DNA of 55,230 bases from Myxococcales bacterium (GCA_003170275.1 PNAM01000114.1:107321-162550), one strand, 5' to 3'. Shown: positions 40,663 through 51,137, numbered from the stretch's first letter. Program-made: numbers and translations. Notes: a model not told the origin generated them from the letters alone.

Positions 40663-42716
40663 TACTTCCCGTACCTGTCGCGGATCGCGTCGCTCAGCTC
40701 GCAGGAAACCGGCAACCCCACCAACTTGGGGAAGTAGTCCGGGACGCTCGACATCATCTTCTTGACGACTGCCCGCCCCCTGACCCATGGGCAATCCGCC
40801 TCGTGGTTCGCCTCGACGGGTACGCTATGCTCGCGCGGCTCATCCCGGCGCGAGCATGGGCAGCGGCGAGTCGCTGCAACGTTCTCGTCGTGGACGCTGA
40901 ACCTGATGCGGATACCCTCATGCTCTTCGATCTTCTGCATTTGGGCGACGAGTACGTCCCTCGCCACCGCGGATACGATGTTCTCGATCAGGGTTTGGGA
41001 GAGAAGCTGCGAACGCATTTGGCCGTCGCCGCATTTCTTCTTCTTTCCGGTTCCGCTTCTTCTCGTTCCACCCTTTTTGTCGGCTGGCTCGAACTGATAA
41101 TCGTCCGCATAGCGGTATGTCCATTGGAGCTTCCCGAAGGGGCTCACCTCCTTCGTCCGCGTGACCGAGCGGTAGACCAGCAGCCGCTCCGTCGGCAAGA
41201 GCACCTCGACGGTGAAGCCTGAGCAGCCCTCGTCCTTGATCCTCCTGAACGAGCAGCCGCCCACCGTCGAGGTCAACCCGCGGTCGGCCGCCTGCTTGAA
41301 CGCGTTGAAGTAGTCCCGGCGGAGCTTGCTGATCCGCTGGAACTTCTGGTGGTACTGCTGGTGGATCTTGAAGGCCAGCTCCTCGGTGATGCTTGGGTCC
41401 TCGCTGCGCAGCTTGGCGAGGAATGCCTTCTTGCCCTGCCCGTAGCCAAGCCCTAGGACGCCTTTTTTACCGAGCTGGCGCAGGTGGTCGTTGATCTTGC
41501 CCTTCACGATCTCCACGTCGGGAAACACGTCGCTGATGAAGTAAATATAGACATCTGCGTCGGCTGCAAACAAATCAATCAGGTCCTGTTGGCCGGCGAG
41601 GAACGCCAGCACGCGGGGCTCGATTGTCGATAGGTCGGCGGACACGAACGACTCATCCTCGTCGGCGACGACGATGAGCCTGATGAGCTTCAGGTCGTCG
41701 AACTCGTCGATCCCACCCTTGTGGAGGTTCTGCAGGTTCAGCCGCTCGGCGTCACGCCCGCCGCCAGACCACCGGCCGGTGTGTGCGCCCCAATAATTGA
41801 GCAGAGCATAGCGCCGGGGCGCGCCTGCGGCGAGGATGGCGATCTTCTTCGACTGGCGATCCCAGGTGTCTACCGCCTCGCGCATACGCAAAAACCTGCC
41901 GGCGTTGGTGTCGCCCATCTTGAGCGCGACAACCACGGGCTCGCGCTTGTCGAGTGAGGCCAGATCGACGCTGAACTCTGATTTCATGAAGGCGCGCACG
42001 ACGACGGCGCTCCGCAGCTTGGCAGTGTCGAAGTTGCTGAACGACGTGCAGAGGTTGGTGAGGCTCGCATCTCTCTTGCCCGCGAACAGCCGCACCAGCT
42101 CGGCAGCCTTCGCGCGATCGATTGCGATGCCGCGGATGTTCTCGCGGCAGGTGATGTTGACAGCCCAGAACTCGAGATCGGTGAAGAAGCGGTCCCCGAT
42201 AGCGGCGTGGTGGAGCGCGCGGGCAATCTCAACGTCCATGCAGTTGTAGTAGGCGAACTCCTGCAGCTTATCGAGGTCCCGCAGGCTCGATTCGTCGAAG
42301 AGCGGCGCGTCCACCTTGGTCAGGCTTACAGCCCTGGCGCCGTTTGCCAGCGACCATCCGAATCCGCGATATTTCAACCACGACGTGGTGTCGAAGTTGC
42401 GCGAGAAGTGGATGCTCCATTTGAGCGAGAGGATCATCGCCTCGAAGTGGATGTTGTGAGCGACGAGCCGACGGCCATCCGCGGCAGCCTGTTCGAGCAA
42501 CCGCCGAGCGTCGTCGAGCGATCCGCCGTCGGTGCCGTACTTGTGGAAAAAGAGCACGTCGCTGTCGACGCCGACCGCTATCGCGACGGACAGGATGTCG
42601 AAACGCTCATCGGTGACATACGCTCGTGTCGACATCTTCTTGAGGCTGTATCCGCTCTTCGCGTCCATGTGGGTCTCGAAGTCGACGACCACCGCGTTAT
42701 TTGCGTTTGGTCGCAT
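40662..42716 (-). CDS. Family A DNA polymerase with 3'-5' exonuclease
   Basis: 684 residues. The exonuclease part shows DFET at 12-15, HNIHFE at 88-92 and YYNCMDVE at 156-163. The polymerase part shows TGRWSGGG and LNLQN (313-330), motif A SADLSTIEPR (359-368), motif B with Arg413, Lys417-418 and LGYGQG (422-427), and motif C VHDE (608-611). About 25 extra residues rich in Cys, Arg and Glu follow VHDE, before VVKKMMSSVPDYFP. ATG 42716 is eight bases after AAGGAGG and overlaps the primase gene by 20 bases. It resembles phage replicative PolA more than housekeeping PolA, and it probably copies the element with the element's own clamp. Confidence 0.85.
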   Translation of the reverse strand: MRPNANNAVVVDFETHMDAKSGYSLKKMSTRAYVTDERFDILSVAIAVGVDSDVLFFHKYGTDGGSLDDARRLLEQAAADGRRLVAHNIHFEAMILSLKWSIHFSRNFDTTSWLKYRGFGWSLANGARAVSLTKVDAPLFDESSLRDLDKLQEFAYYNCMDVEIARALHHAAIGDRFFTDLEFWAVNITCRENIRGIAIDRAKAAELVRLFAGKRDASLTNLCTSFSNFDTAKLRSAVVVRAFMKSEFSVDLASLDKREPVVVALKMGDTNAGRFLRMREAVDTWDRQSKKIAILAAGAPRRYALLNYWGAHTGRWSGGGRDAERLNLQNLHKGGIDEFDDLKLIRLIVVADEDESFVSADLSTIEPRVLAFLAGQQDLIDLFAADADVYIYFISDVFPDVEIVKGKINDHLRQLGKKGVLGLGYGQGKKAFLAKLRSEDPSITEELAFKIHQQYHQKFQRISKLRRDYFNAFKQAADRGLTSTVGGCSFRRIKDEGCSGFTVEVLLPTERLLVYRSVTRTKEVSPFGKLQWTYRYADDYQFEPADKKGGTRRSGTGKKKKCGDGQMRSQLLSQTLIENIVSAVARDVLVAQMQKIEEHEGIRIRFSVHDENVAATRRCPCSRRDEPREHSVPVEANHEADCPWVRGRAVVKKMMSSVPDYFPKLVGLPVSCELSDAIRDRYGK

Positions 42717-45700
42717 CTGCCGCACCTCCTTCCTGCTTCTTGCTCGAACGGAGCGTCGCCGACGAGAACCGCATCGGTCCGCCCTCCTGCTGGGGCTGTT
42801 TGGTGCCGGATTGGGTCGGCGCGGCGCGCAGCGAAACATCGGCCTTGGGCGACGCGTCGCCCGCTGTAGCTTGCTCCTCGCCGGCCTCCTTCTTCTTCGC
42901 CGGCCCGATCGGCTCGATGCCCATTCGGTCGCAGTATTTCAATTCGTCGAACAACACGAAGTTGCGCTTCCCTTTGACCAACTTGAATGCGTACGGCGCT
43001 CCGTTGATCTCGACGCGCAAATACGAAAGTTGGCCGTTCTCAACCTCGTGGTAGTTAGCCTCGCGCTTGAGGAACATCTCGAGAGAACGTGTGGTGCCGT
43101 GCTGCTTGAAGAACTCCTGGCAGTTGTTCCTGACCTGGTCCTTCATGATTCCGATCAACATGCCCAAGCCGTAGGAGGGAAACAGGATGGTCTCCTTGCC
43201 GTCTTTGCCCCCACGGCTCTTCGCCGCTTCCAGTTGCTCCTTCCCCTCCTGCTCGCCGTGCTCCTTGATGAACGACAACATGTACTCGAACAACTCGTCG
43301 GTGCTGCCGCCCTTGACCTCGGGCAGGGTCGCGCCGAACAGCTTGGCTAGCGCAGCCTGCGCCACTTGTCGCGATTGCGTGTTCGTCTGGTTCAAGAACC
43401 ATTCGGGGGATTGCGATTCAATCTTCGCCTTCAGGTAGGCGATGATGTCCGGGGCCCGATCGATGATCTGCTGGCGGATCTCGCCCTTGCTCACGTCGTC
43501 GCCGATGTTCCGGGTTCCGATCACCACGGTGCGCCGCGCGATCTCCTTGCGCTCGGGCAGACCCTCGACCGTGTCGGCGAGGTATGTGAACGAGTTGGGG
43601 ATCTGCCGCGCATCTTTTTGCATGCCGCGGGCGGTGACGTGCTTGGTTGCTGCGAAGCGGATGAGCGAATTGATCTTGTCTATGGACTTGCCAGCTTCTT
43701 TGACGCGCATGTAGACGGCAGAGCTGGCAGCATGAAAGCCGCGATTCATCTCGAGATCGTCCACGTCGTGAAGCTCGAAGCTGACGGTGGTGGGGATGAG
43801 GATCGAGTGTTCCCACGTGTCGTTGATGATGATGACCATGTACTCCTTGCCGCTGCCGCTCGGACCTTCGAAGACGTACACGCCGAGCAGCCCCGGCGCG
43901 ACGCGGCGCACGAGAGGCGAGGCCATCCCCATCAAGTACCGTGGCACATCCTCTTCGGTTGCGAGCGGGAGCTTCCCCTCGCGCTGCAGCTTGGTGAAGA
44001 AGTCCAGGGCGTCGAACTTCGGGTCGCCGGCGCGCATGCGGGCGGTGCGCGTGATGGAGATACACTTGGTCTGGGGGTCGATCGAGCAGGAGTCTTTCTC
44101 AAAGGCGATCGGCAGCGGGAAGTGGTGCAGAATGGGGACGCCCAAAGCGGCTAGATGGTCCGCGCTGCCGCTCATCCCCTTGTTCCAGTGCGAGGCGTAG
44201 CCGTTGACGTTGATCTGATCGGTGAAGGAGATCGACTTGGTCTCAGTCTTCTTATCGCTGGTGATTGTCGCGTAGATGTAATGCGCCCTGGACGCTTTCC
44301 ACTCGTGCAGGTGCGGTGCCACGGAGAGCGATTCCCCTTCGGTCTTGATCCGCTGCGTTGAGCCGTTACTGTGCAGCAGGGTGAGATACTGATTGACCGC
44401 GTCGAACGCCACTCGGCAGGGGCCGGTGGAGTCGAAACCGTCGATTTTCTCGCAGCAGAGCCGCAGGAAGGCGTTCAATGGGAACTGCGTAGTGAGCACG
44501 ATCCCCTCGGACTCTGCGAGCCGGCGGGCTCGAAGTATTACTTTCGATGCATGAGCGCGCATCCACACTGTGGTGGCTGTGGCTACGAGCACGCGCGGCT
44601 GCGGCTCGGTTGCGAACGCCTCGGCGAGCTTGTCCTCGATGTACGACTGGCCCGCCCAGTTGATTGGTACGTCGTGCAGGGCATCGATCCCGGCATCGGA
44701 GATGTGCTTGCCGGTCGCCAGCTCGTACAACGCCGGCTCGGACCAGAACTTCGTCAACTCGCCGCTGTGGCCGCCGATACAGGTAGCGTCGATCGAACCG
44801 TTTTCTTGCCTGTATATGTAGAAGCATGGCCGGTCGTGCTGCTCTGAAACGGGGCAGCAGGCGTAAGGCCCACTGCGGCTCCCGGTCTCCTCCGGCGCCG
44901 GTGTGCCCAGTTCGGCCAGATAGTCCTCGACGGCTGGGCGCTCGCCCGCGCTGAGGCATCGGCTGCTCCCAAGAGCGCGTTGCAGACGCATCGGCAGCTC
45001 GGGCAGGTAGTCGGCAATGCGGAGAGGCTGAGCGTTGGTCTGGGTCGCTAGGAATTTCACCTCGATTACGCCGTCGTCGGTGCTCTTGAGCACGATGGGC
45101 AAGTGTTGCGCCTGATCGAGCGACCACGATTTCGGATCGCCGCCGGGCACGGCGATCGTGAACTGCTGTGCGATGGCATCGAAGGTGTCGGAGTCGGCAG
45201 GCCGGTCGAACACCCAGATCGCTTTCCACCCATGGATCGTCCGCCACCATGTCGTGGGAAGGGGAAGCCCCGCATCGACAATGACGGCCAAGGGATCTTC
45301 AGCTTCGAGGTCCGCGTCGAGGATCAGGCCCCAGATTTTCTCGCACCCGCCGCGCCGTCGCTTCCGTTGCTGAACCCACGCTTGAACGTCCGCGTATTGC
45401 TGCTGTACCGCGGCGGCGCCAAGCTCGTTGAGAAACTCGGCCAGGCGGGCGACCGGAATCGCGATCTGGGTGCAGGAGCCGGAGGACATCAGCGCGAGCG
45501 AGAGCGGTAGCATCGGCACGCTCATCTCCGCCGCGGACTCCTTGACCGCGGTGGGCGTCTCGGTCTGGTTGCTCGCGCCATCCGAAGGCGGAGTTGGCGG
45601 CGACCCTTCAGCCGCTGGTTGCGGCGAAGCGCCGCTCGCGGAGTTGAATTCCTGCTCGGCAACCTCTGCCGCTGTAGGCGCGCTGCTGGGCGGCGGCGCG

Positions 45701-45783
45701 TACTGCGCGGCGAGCGCGGTCACGAGCGTGGCGAAAGCCGCGCTGCTTGCAGAGGTGTTGCTGCCGTCGTCGGGCGCGGCCAT
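42697..45783 (-). CDS. Primase-helicase (AEP-like primase, zinc site, AAA+/SF3-like motor)
   Basis: 1028 residues. After a Pro/Ala-rich disordered start of about 100 residues comes an archaeo-eukaryotic-primase-like part: ILDADLE (Asp156, Asp158), TIHGWKAIWVFDRP (184-195) and SLDQAQHLP (His227). A zinc-finger-like cluster follows (CCPVSEQHDRPC to CIGGHSG, about 309-340), then a motor domain with Walker A GPSGSGKE at 640-647. A conserved C-terminal region and a low-complexity tail end it. The ATG has GAGG nine bases ahead. This combination primes and unwinds DNA in plasmids and phages. It is third in an operon: unknown protein, small helical protein, this, then the polymerase. Confidence 0.75.
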   Translation of the reverse strand: MAAPDDGSNTSASSAAFATLVTALAAQYAPPPSSAPTAAEVAEQEFNSASGASPQPAAEGSPPTPPSDGASNQTETPTAVKESAAEMSVPMLPLSLALMSSGSCTQIAIPVARLAEFLNELGAAAVQQQYADVQAWVQQRKRRRGGCEKIWGLILDADLEAEDPLAVIVDAGLPLPTTWWRTIHGWKAIWVFDRPADSDTFDAIAQQFTIAVPGGDPKSWSLDQAQHLPIVLKSTDDGVIEVKFLATQTNAQPLRIADYLPELPMRLQRALGSSRCLSAGERPAVEDYLAELGTPAPEETGSRSGPYACCPVSEQHDRPCFYIYRQENGSIDATCIGGHSGELTKFWSEPALYELATGKHISDAGIDALHDVPINWAGQSYIEDKLAEAFATEPQPRVLVATATTVWMRAHASKVILRARRLAESEGIVLTTQFPLNAFLRLCCEKIDGFDSTGPCRVAFDAVNQYLTLLHSNGSTQRIKTEGESLSVAPHLHEWKASRAHYIYATITSDKKTETKSISFTDQINVNGYASHWNKGMSGSADHLAALGVPILHHFPLPIAFEKDSCSIDPQTKCISITRTARMRAGDPKFDALDFFTKLQREGKLPLATEEDVPRYLMGMASPLVRRVAPGLLGVYVFEGPSGSGKEYMVIIINDTWEHSILIPTTVSFELHDVDDLEMNRGFHAASSAVYMRVKEAGKSIDKINSLIRFAATKHVTARGMQKDARQIPNSFTYLADTVEGLPERKEIARRTVVIGTRNIGDDVSKGEIRQQIIDRAPDIIAYLKAKIESQSPEWFLNQTNTQSRQVAQAALAKLFGATLPEVKGGSTDELFEYMLSFIKEHGEQEGKEQLEAAKSRGGKDGKETILFPSYGLGMLIGIMKDQVRNNCQEFFKQHGTTRSLEMFLKREANYHEVENGQLSYLRVEINGAPYAFKLVKGKRNFVLFDELKYCDRMGIEPIGPAKKKEAGEEQATAGDASPKADVSLRAAPTQSGTKQPQQEGGPMRFSSATLRSSKKQEGGAADATKRK

Positions 45784-45851
45784 CTACTTCGCCTCGGTAC
45801 CGGCCGCCGCATAGTACGCGGCCGACTGCGATCTGATGCGCTCGCCGCACC

Positions 45852-46082
45852 TCACTGGGATTTTTTCCACCGAGGCGAGTCGGGGTCGAGCAGGTGAACT
45901 TGCTCGCTGATCAATGCGGGCACGGTCCAGCCATTTGTCTTGAGCGTGCCGATTACCCAGTGCGCGTCGTCGGAGTCCATGAGCGGATTCAGGCCGAAGC
46001 GCTTGAGCACTGCGGCCTGCCGCTCCGTACAGATCCCCCGTCTGCGGCGGTCCTCCGGGCTGCAAGGTGTCTTGATCGACAT
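45852..46082 (-). CDS. Small helical protein upstream of primase, 76 aa
   Basis: Starts at ATG 46082 with GAGGAG upstream. The product contains a short helical motif seen near phage primases and helicases (CTERQAAVLKRFGLNPLMDS, then DAHWVIGTLKTNGWTVP), a compact three-helix segment that could bind DNA or the helicase. It is leftward in the replication operon, 68 bases before the primase-helicase. No enzymatic motif. It is possibly a loader or adaptor. Confidence 0.5.
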   Translation of the reverse strand: MSIKTPCSPEDRRRRGICTERQAAVLKRFGLNPLMDSDDAHWVIGTLKTNGWTVPALISEQVHLLDPDSPRWKKSQ

Positions 46083-46212
46083 GACGCTCCTCGAGCCATC
46101 ATGAAACCCCATTGTGCAGCGGCGAGCCTCTGGGCTGTCCGTGCCACGCGCGGGACGAGAGTCGCCAAGACGGCACGGCGGCGGAGGCTTTCCGCAGGCC
46201 GCGATAGAGGAA

Positions 46213-47574
46213 CTACTCGCTGCGGGGCAGCTTGTCGGTCGAGGTCACGAGTGGTTCGAGCACCATCCAGCGACCCCTGAGCCGGGCGAGAAGGTCATGC
46301 CACGCGTCCGTAATCGTGCGCCCAGCTGTGGCATCTAGGATCTCGCCACCTCTGCCTTCGCGGCGCTTCTGCGCAGTCTGTGGATCGATTTCGTTGGCGA
46401 GTTGGTCGAAGTCATGTTCGGAGCGGTTCGCGCAATGGCGCACGATTCGCTGGTCCTCGTCGAGGCGGCTGTCGTAGGCCGCTTCCCACACCGCCAAGTT
46501 CTCCTCGTAATTGTCGCTGCCGACGGTGGGCGAGAGTTCCAGCTTGAAGGGATAGCGCTTGAGGTCTCTCTGGTCATCGAGAGCGGCGGCGAGCGACGCT
46601 TTGTACGTGTTGAACGCGGAGCGCCGGTCGATGACGTGATACCGGCCCTGCCGGCGCTCGTACCGCGGCAGCATTCTTCGCACAAGGTCGGGCGAGAACT
46701 CCTGGTACGCGATTGGGTAGTGGTCGTCGAGGACGTCGACGATCGAGACTCGGCCGCGACCGCTCACGTCGAGCGTGGCATGAACGCGCCACTTCTCCTC
46801 GAATCCGACGACCGCGGGATGCCGCAGTAGTTGGTCTTCGAGCCGCTCCTGCCCTGTCGTCTTCATCCAGTTGCTGAGCCGCTGCAGCTCGCTACGCGCA
46901 TGCTCCTGCAATCGGCGGATGCGTCGGGCCTCGATGATCGTTTCAAGCACATCATTCGACGGCTGACGCAACCTGTCCCCGACGGTGAGACCGAGATCCA
47001 CCGCTGCCCGGAGCGCTTCCTCGGCCTCTGAGGGCAGGCGTGCCACATCGCGGATGATGCTCCGAGCTAGCTGCTCTCGCTCGCCGACGGGGAGTTCATG
47101 CCCGACTGGAAGGAGTCCTTCGCCCTCAAGCGGTGAGAGCAGTGCGGCGACGGCCGCGCCCACCACATCCAAGGGTGAAGGCGTGTGTCCGCCACCCGCC
47201 AGCGACGTGAACGCTTGGGCTAGAGCTGACACTCCAACAACTTCCCGCACAAGGGCGGCGGCTTCGTTCACGATCTTGCCTGCCGCTGCCCGTAGCTGCA
47301 TCTCCTGGCCCGCGAGATCCTTGACCGCCTGCTCCAGGAGACTAATTCGAGGGTCTTCCTTCTGGCTCGTTGTGCCGGTGCCCATGCCCTTTCGAATGAA
47401 CTGCTCGACCGCGCGATCCAAGGCACCCGGCAGCGCCTGCCGGTCGACGCTGTAGGCATCTACCTCTTCGAGAAGAAGAAGCCGGTACAGGGCGTGCGCC
47501 TGGTGCTCGGCGCGCAGTTTCTCGAGAGCGAGATCAGACTTCGTCGGGGCGCTGGGTGGAGGCTTGGCGGGCAT
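46213..47574 (-). CDS. Unknown 453-aa protein, first gene of the replication operon
   Basis: I chose ATG 47574; the longer frame runs into the promoter region of the rightward regulators. The protein is soluble: helical N-terminus (LALEKLRAEHQAHALYRLLL), a Gly/Ala-rich middle, a coiled-coil-like stretch (ARRIRRLQEHARSELQRLS), and a C-terminal mixed domain with TLDVSGRGRVSIVDVLDDHY and several acidic and aromatic residues that could hold metal. The last 60 residues are charged helices. It does not resemble a known replication initiator. Its place at the head of the operon suggests an initiator or host-targeting role. Confidence 0.5.
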   Translation of the reverse strand: MPAKPPPSAPTKSDLALEKLRAEHQAHALYRLLLLEEVDAYSVDRQALPGALDRAVEQFIRKGMGTGTTSQKEDPRISLLEQAVKDLAGQEMQLRAAAGKIVNEAAALVREVVGVSALAQAFTSLAGGGHTPSPLDVVGAAVAALLSPLEGEGLLPVGHELPVGEREQLARSIIRDVARLPSEAEEALRAAVDLGLTVGDRLRQPSNDVLETIIEARRIRRLQEHARSELQRLSNWMKTTGQERLEDQLLRHPAVVGFEEKWRVHATLDVSGRGRVSIVDVLDDHYPIAYQEFSPDLVRRMLPRYERRQGRYHVIDRRSAFNTYKASLAAALDDQRDLKRYPFKLELSPTVGSDNYEENLAVWEAAYDSRLDEDQRIVRHCANRSEHDFDQLANEIDPQTAQKRREGRGGEILDATAGRTITDAWHDLLARLRGRWMVLEPLVTSTDKLPRSE

Positions 47575-47660
47575 CGTGGGTTTCGGGCACACCGTGCCTC
47601 GATCAACACGGAAGCGGCGCTGCGCGGCCCGCTGCAGGCTGGAGGCGACGAGAGGTCCGA

Positions 47661-47909
47661 ATGGTACCGCCCGAGCGCCCGCCGTTCCAGCAGCAACTGT
47701 CCTCACGAGAGCCGGCCACCGCCACGTCCGCCGTCATGACCGTGGTCGAGCTGGCTGGGCTCCTGCGCGTCAACCGCAAGAGCGCCTACGCCGCAGTCGC
47801 CAGAGGCGAAGTGCCCGGAGTGGTTCGCGTCGGCCACCGTATCCGCATCAGTCGCGCGGCGGTCGAGAAGTGGCTGCTGGGCGGCGGCGTGCTTCACGGG
47901 GTGAAGTAG
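47661..47909 (+). CDS. Excisionase-like helix-turn-helix protein, 82 aa
   Basis: The C-terminal 55 residues are a MerR/excisionase-type DNA-binding domain: MTVVELAGLLRVNRKSAYAA, then ARGEVPGVVRVGHRIRIS and a helix ending in EKWLLGG. ATG 47661 has AGAGG six bases ahead; a shorter start at 47736 is possible. It diverges from the leftward replication operon and is followed without a gap by a second helix-turn-helix gene and then the integrase. Such small proteins bend DNA for excision and regulate the integrase. Confidence 0.7.
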   Translation: MVPPERPPFQQQLSSREPATATSAVMTVVELAGLLRVNRKSAYAAVARGEVPGVVRVGHRIRISRAAVEKWLLGGGVLHGVK

Positions 47910-48257
47910 ATGAGCGCCCGCTCCGAGCGCTTCGACGACATCGGGGCCGGTCTCGCCGCGCTATTGCACGTGCCCGCCGAGATGGCAGCTCTCCGCGAAG
48001 AGATCGTGGGGTTGCGGGCAGAGGTGATCGCACTGCGGGAGGCGCTGCCGCCGATGCTGGTGAACGTGCAGCAGGCGGCCGAGCGACTCGGCGTCAGCGT
48101 TCCAACGGTGCGGCGGCTGGTTCGCGCTGGCCGATTGCCGTCGGTGCATATCGGCTCGAGCGTGCGCGTCGATCTTTCCCGCGTGCGTCCCATCGACCCG
48201 GGCGAGGTCGCGCAACTCGCCGCCCAGGCACGCCGCGGCGTCACACCCCTACGATAG
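47910..48257 (+). CDS. Second excisionase-like DNA-binding protein, 115 aa
   Basis: An N-terminal helical segment with heptad pattern (EEIVGLRAEVIALREALP) is followed by a MerR-like DNA-binding domain: VNVQQAAERLGVSVPTVRRL, then AGRLPSVHIGSSVRVDLSRV. The ATG follows the previous stop directly (TAG ATG), so the two are coupled. Two excisionase-like genes in tandem before an integrase is not the usual single xis. The coiled-coil part would allow a dimer. Confidence 0.7.
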   Translation: MSARSERFDDIGAGLAALLHVPAEMAALREEIVGLRAEVIALREALPPMLVNVQQAAERLGVSVPTVRRLVRAGRLPSVHIGSSVRVDLSRVRPIDPGEVAQLAAQARRGVTPLR

Positions 48258-48281
48258 ACTCGGCGACGAGGAGGTGGCTAC

Positions 48282-49523
48282 ATGCCAAGACCAAAAAGAA
48301 AACGGCAGCACGGCACCGGCGGGATCTACAAGCGTGGCGCCGGATGGCTCATCAAGTGGCGCGAGGGTGAGCGCCAGCGGTACAAGACGTTCACCGATGA
48401 GGCCCTGGCCCGAGCGGCGCTCAACAAGATCACGCACGATGTGGAGGCCGAAGGGGTTGGGTTGCCGGTGGAGCGCGCACCCGTGCCGATGCTGGCAAAA
48501 CTCGCCGACGCTTGGCTCGAGCGGCGGAAGAAAACGCACCGCTCGCATCGCTACGATCGCAGCAGGTGGAACAACCACTGCAAGCCCGCATTCGGCAAGT
48601 ACACGCCAGATGAGGTGGACGCGGCGAAACTGCGCAGCTTCATCGAGGCCAGACTCGCCAAGAAGTTGAGCGCCGGGACCGTGTGCCTTCTGATCCGGCT
48701 GCTCTCGACGTTGTACACAGACCTAGTTGAACGCGGTCTCGCGACCGACAATCCGATTCGCAAACTCCCCCGCTCCACTCGCCGCCTGTACCGCTCGACC
48801 CACGACTCGCAGCAGACACCCTTCCTCGAGAATCTCGACCAGGTGCGCGCGGTGTTCCTCATACTCCCTGAGCCGTTCAACGTCATGTTCGCAATCGGCA
48901 CCTTCCTGGGACTGCGACCCGGCGAAATCCTCGGGCTAGGATGGTCCGACGTCGACTTCCGTACGCTGCGCATTCGAGTCCACCAGCAAGTGCAGGAAGG
49001 CAAGCTCGGGCCGCTCAAGGACGACGAGTCGCGCACGGTCATGATCGGGAAACGGCTGCTACCGATCCTGACCCAGTGGAAGCTAAAGACGGGCGGCAAC
49101 GGGCAGCTTTTCAAGCCGAAGCATCCGACCCGTGGGGGCCGGAAGGGTAGCCCGTCTGCGTTCATTCGCCCGCAGACGCTGCACAAGGCGCTCAAGAAGG
49201 CGCTAGAGTCGTGCAAGCTCACCAAGGAAGGCCGCGACTGGTACACCTGCACGCGCCACACTTACGGGTCCCTCTTCGTGCTCGCGGGCGGCAGCATGGA
49301 GCACCTGGCCAAGCTGATGGGCCATTCCAGCGTGACCATCACCGAGCGGCACTACTGCCACTTGCGCGTCGACCTGTTCCGCGTCGAGGATTACGACCTC
49401 TTTGACGTTGACCTCAGCCCAGCCGGTGAAGTAGTACCTTTGCCGCAGCACAAGTCCGCCCCCTCCGAAATTGGTTGCACTGTGGTTACTGGGGGAGATG
49501 CACGACGAACCAAGATCGCGTAA
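48282..49523 (+). CDS. int: Tyrosine site-specific integrase
   Basis: 413 residues. An N-terminal arm-binding part (GTGGIYKRGAGWLIKWREGE) and a core-binding helical domain precede the catalytic domain: Arg212 (GLRPGE), Lys246 (LKDDES), Arg325 (TCTRHTYGS), His348 (MGHSS) and Tyr358 (ERHYCH). The position three before the second Arg, usually His, is Thr322. GAGGAGGTGGC precedes the ATG. The gene ends 20 bases before a tRNA-His, facing it from the 5' side. It would integrate and excise the element together with the two small DNA-binding proteins upstream. Confidence 0.9.
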   Translation: MPRPKRKRQHGTGGIYKRGAGWLIKWREGERQRYKTFTDEALARAALNKITHDVEAEGVGLPVERAPVPMLAKLADAWLERRKKTHRSHRYDRSRWNNHCKPAFGKYTPDEVDAAKLRSFIEARLAKKLSAGTVCLLIRLLSTLYTDLVERGLATDNPIRKLPRSTRRLYRSTHDSQQTPFLENLDQVRAVFLILPEPFNVMFAIGTFLGLRPGEILGLGWSDVDFRTLRIRVHQQVQEGKLGPLKDDESRTVMIGKRLLPILTQWKLKTGGNGQLFKPKHPTRGGRKGSPSAFIRPQTLHKALKKALESCKLTKEGRDWYTCTRHTYGSLFVLAGGSMEHLAKLMGHSSVTITERHYCHLRVDLFRVEDYDLFDVDLSPAGEVVPLPQHKSAPSEIGCTVVTGGDARRTKIA

Positions 49524-49543
49524 GGTACCGGAATCAGAAACTT

Positions 49544-49617
49544 GGTGGGCGTAGCTCAGCTGGTAGAGCAGTGGATTGTGGATCCACGGGTCGCGGGTTC
49601 AAACCCCGTCGCTCACC
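49544..49617 (+). tRNA. tRNA-His (GTG anticodon)
   Basis: A full cloverleaf: acceptor GTGGGCG pairs with CGCTCAC, with the His-specific extra G at -1 (49544) opposite discriminator C73 (49617). Anticodon arm GTGGA/TCCAC with loop TTGTGGA gives anticodon GTG at 49578-49580. T-arm GCGGGTTCAAACCCCGT is present. No CCA is encoded. It serves as the probable integration site. Confidence 0.95.
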
Positions 49618-49656
49618 CTAAGTAACGAACAGATTTCACTGCATCAGACCCGGTTC

Positions 49657-49740
49657 CGCCGCCTTCTGTGCCACGTCGAGCTCGGCATCTCGGTCGTCGC
49701 CGAAGGCGTCGAGACCGTCTTCCCGACGGTGGCCTGGTAG
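49657..49740 (+). pseudogene. EAL-domain (c-di-GMP phosphodiesterase) remnant
   Basis: About 27 codons without a start contain LGISVVAEGVET, the well-known loop of EAL domains, then a stop. No other part of the domain is nearby. It lies between the tRNA and the response regulator and may be a scar from an earlier element or rearrangement. Confidence 0.45.
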
Positions 49741-49753
49741 CGGCGAGCGGCGA

Positions 49754-51106
<1,353 letters not shown>

Positions 51107-51137
51107 CGGTCGCAAAACATAGCACGCGGCATGGTTC

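Larger units (their letters stand above)
1..49543. mobile_element. Large integrative element at tRNA-His (left end outside window)
   Basis: A tyrosine integrase with two small helix-turn-helix genes abuts a tRNA-His gene at the right edge. To its left are two replication and recombination blocks (8.4-17.5 kb and 40.4-47.6 kb) enclosing cargo broken by pseudogenes. To its right are ordinary chromosomal genes. I found no second copy of a tRNA-His segment in the window, so the left att site is not defined and the true extent is unknown. No virion or conjugation genes are visible. It may be several elements stacked at one site. The continuity of the whole stretch is inference. Confidence 0.55.

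Noticed and set aside
40760..40860. A compensating frameshift pair in the DNA polymerase after motif C
   Set aside because: Neither of the other two frames restores recognisable polymerase sequence, so I treat it as an insertion.
1..49543. The whole stretch as a classic prophage
   Set aside because: I looked for terminase, portal, capsid, tail and holin genes and saw none. The M15 peptidase and the collagen-like protein alone are not enough.
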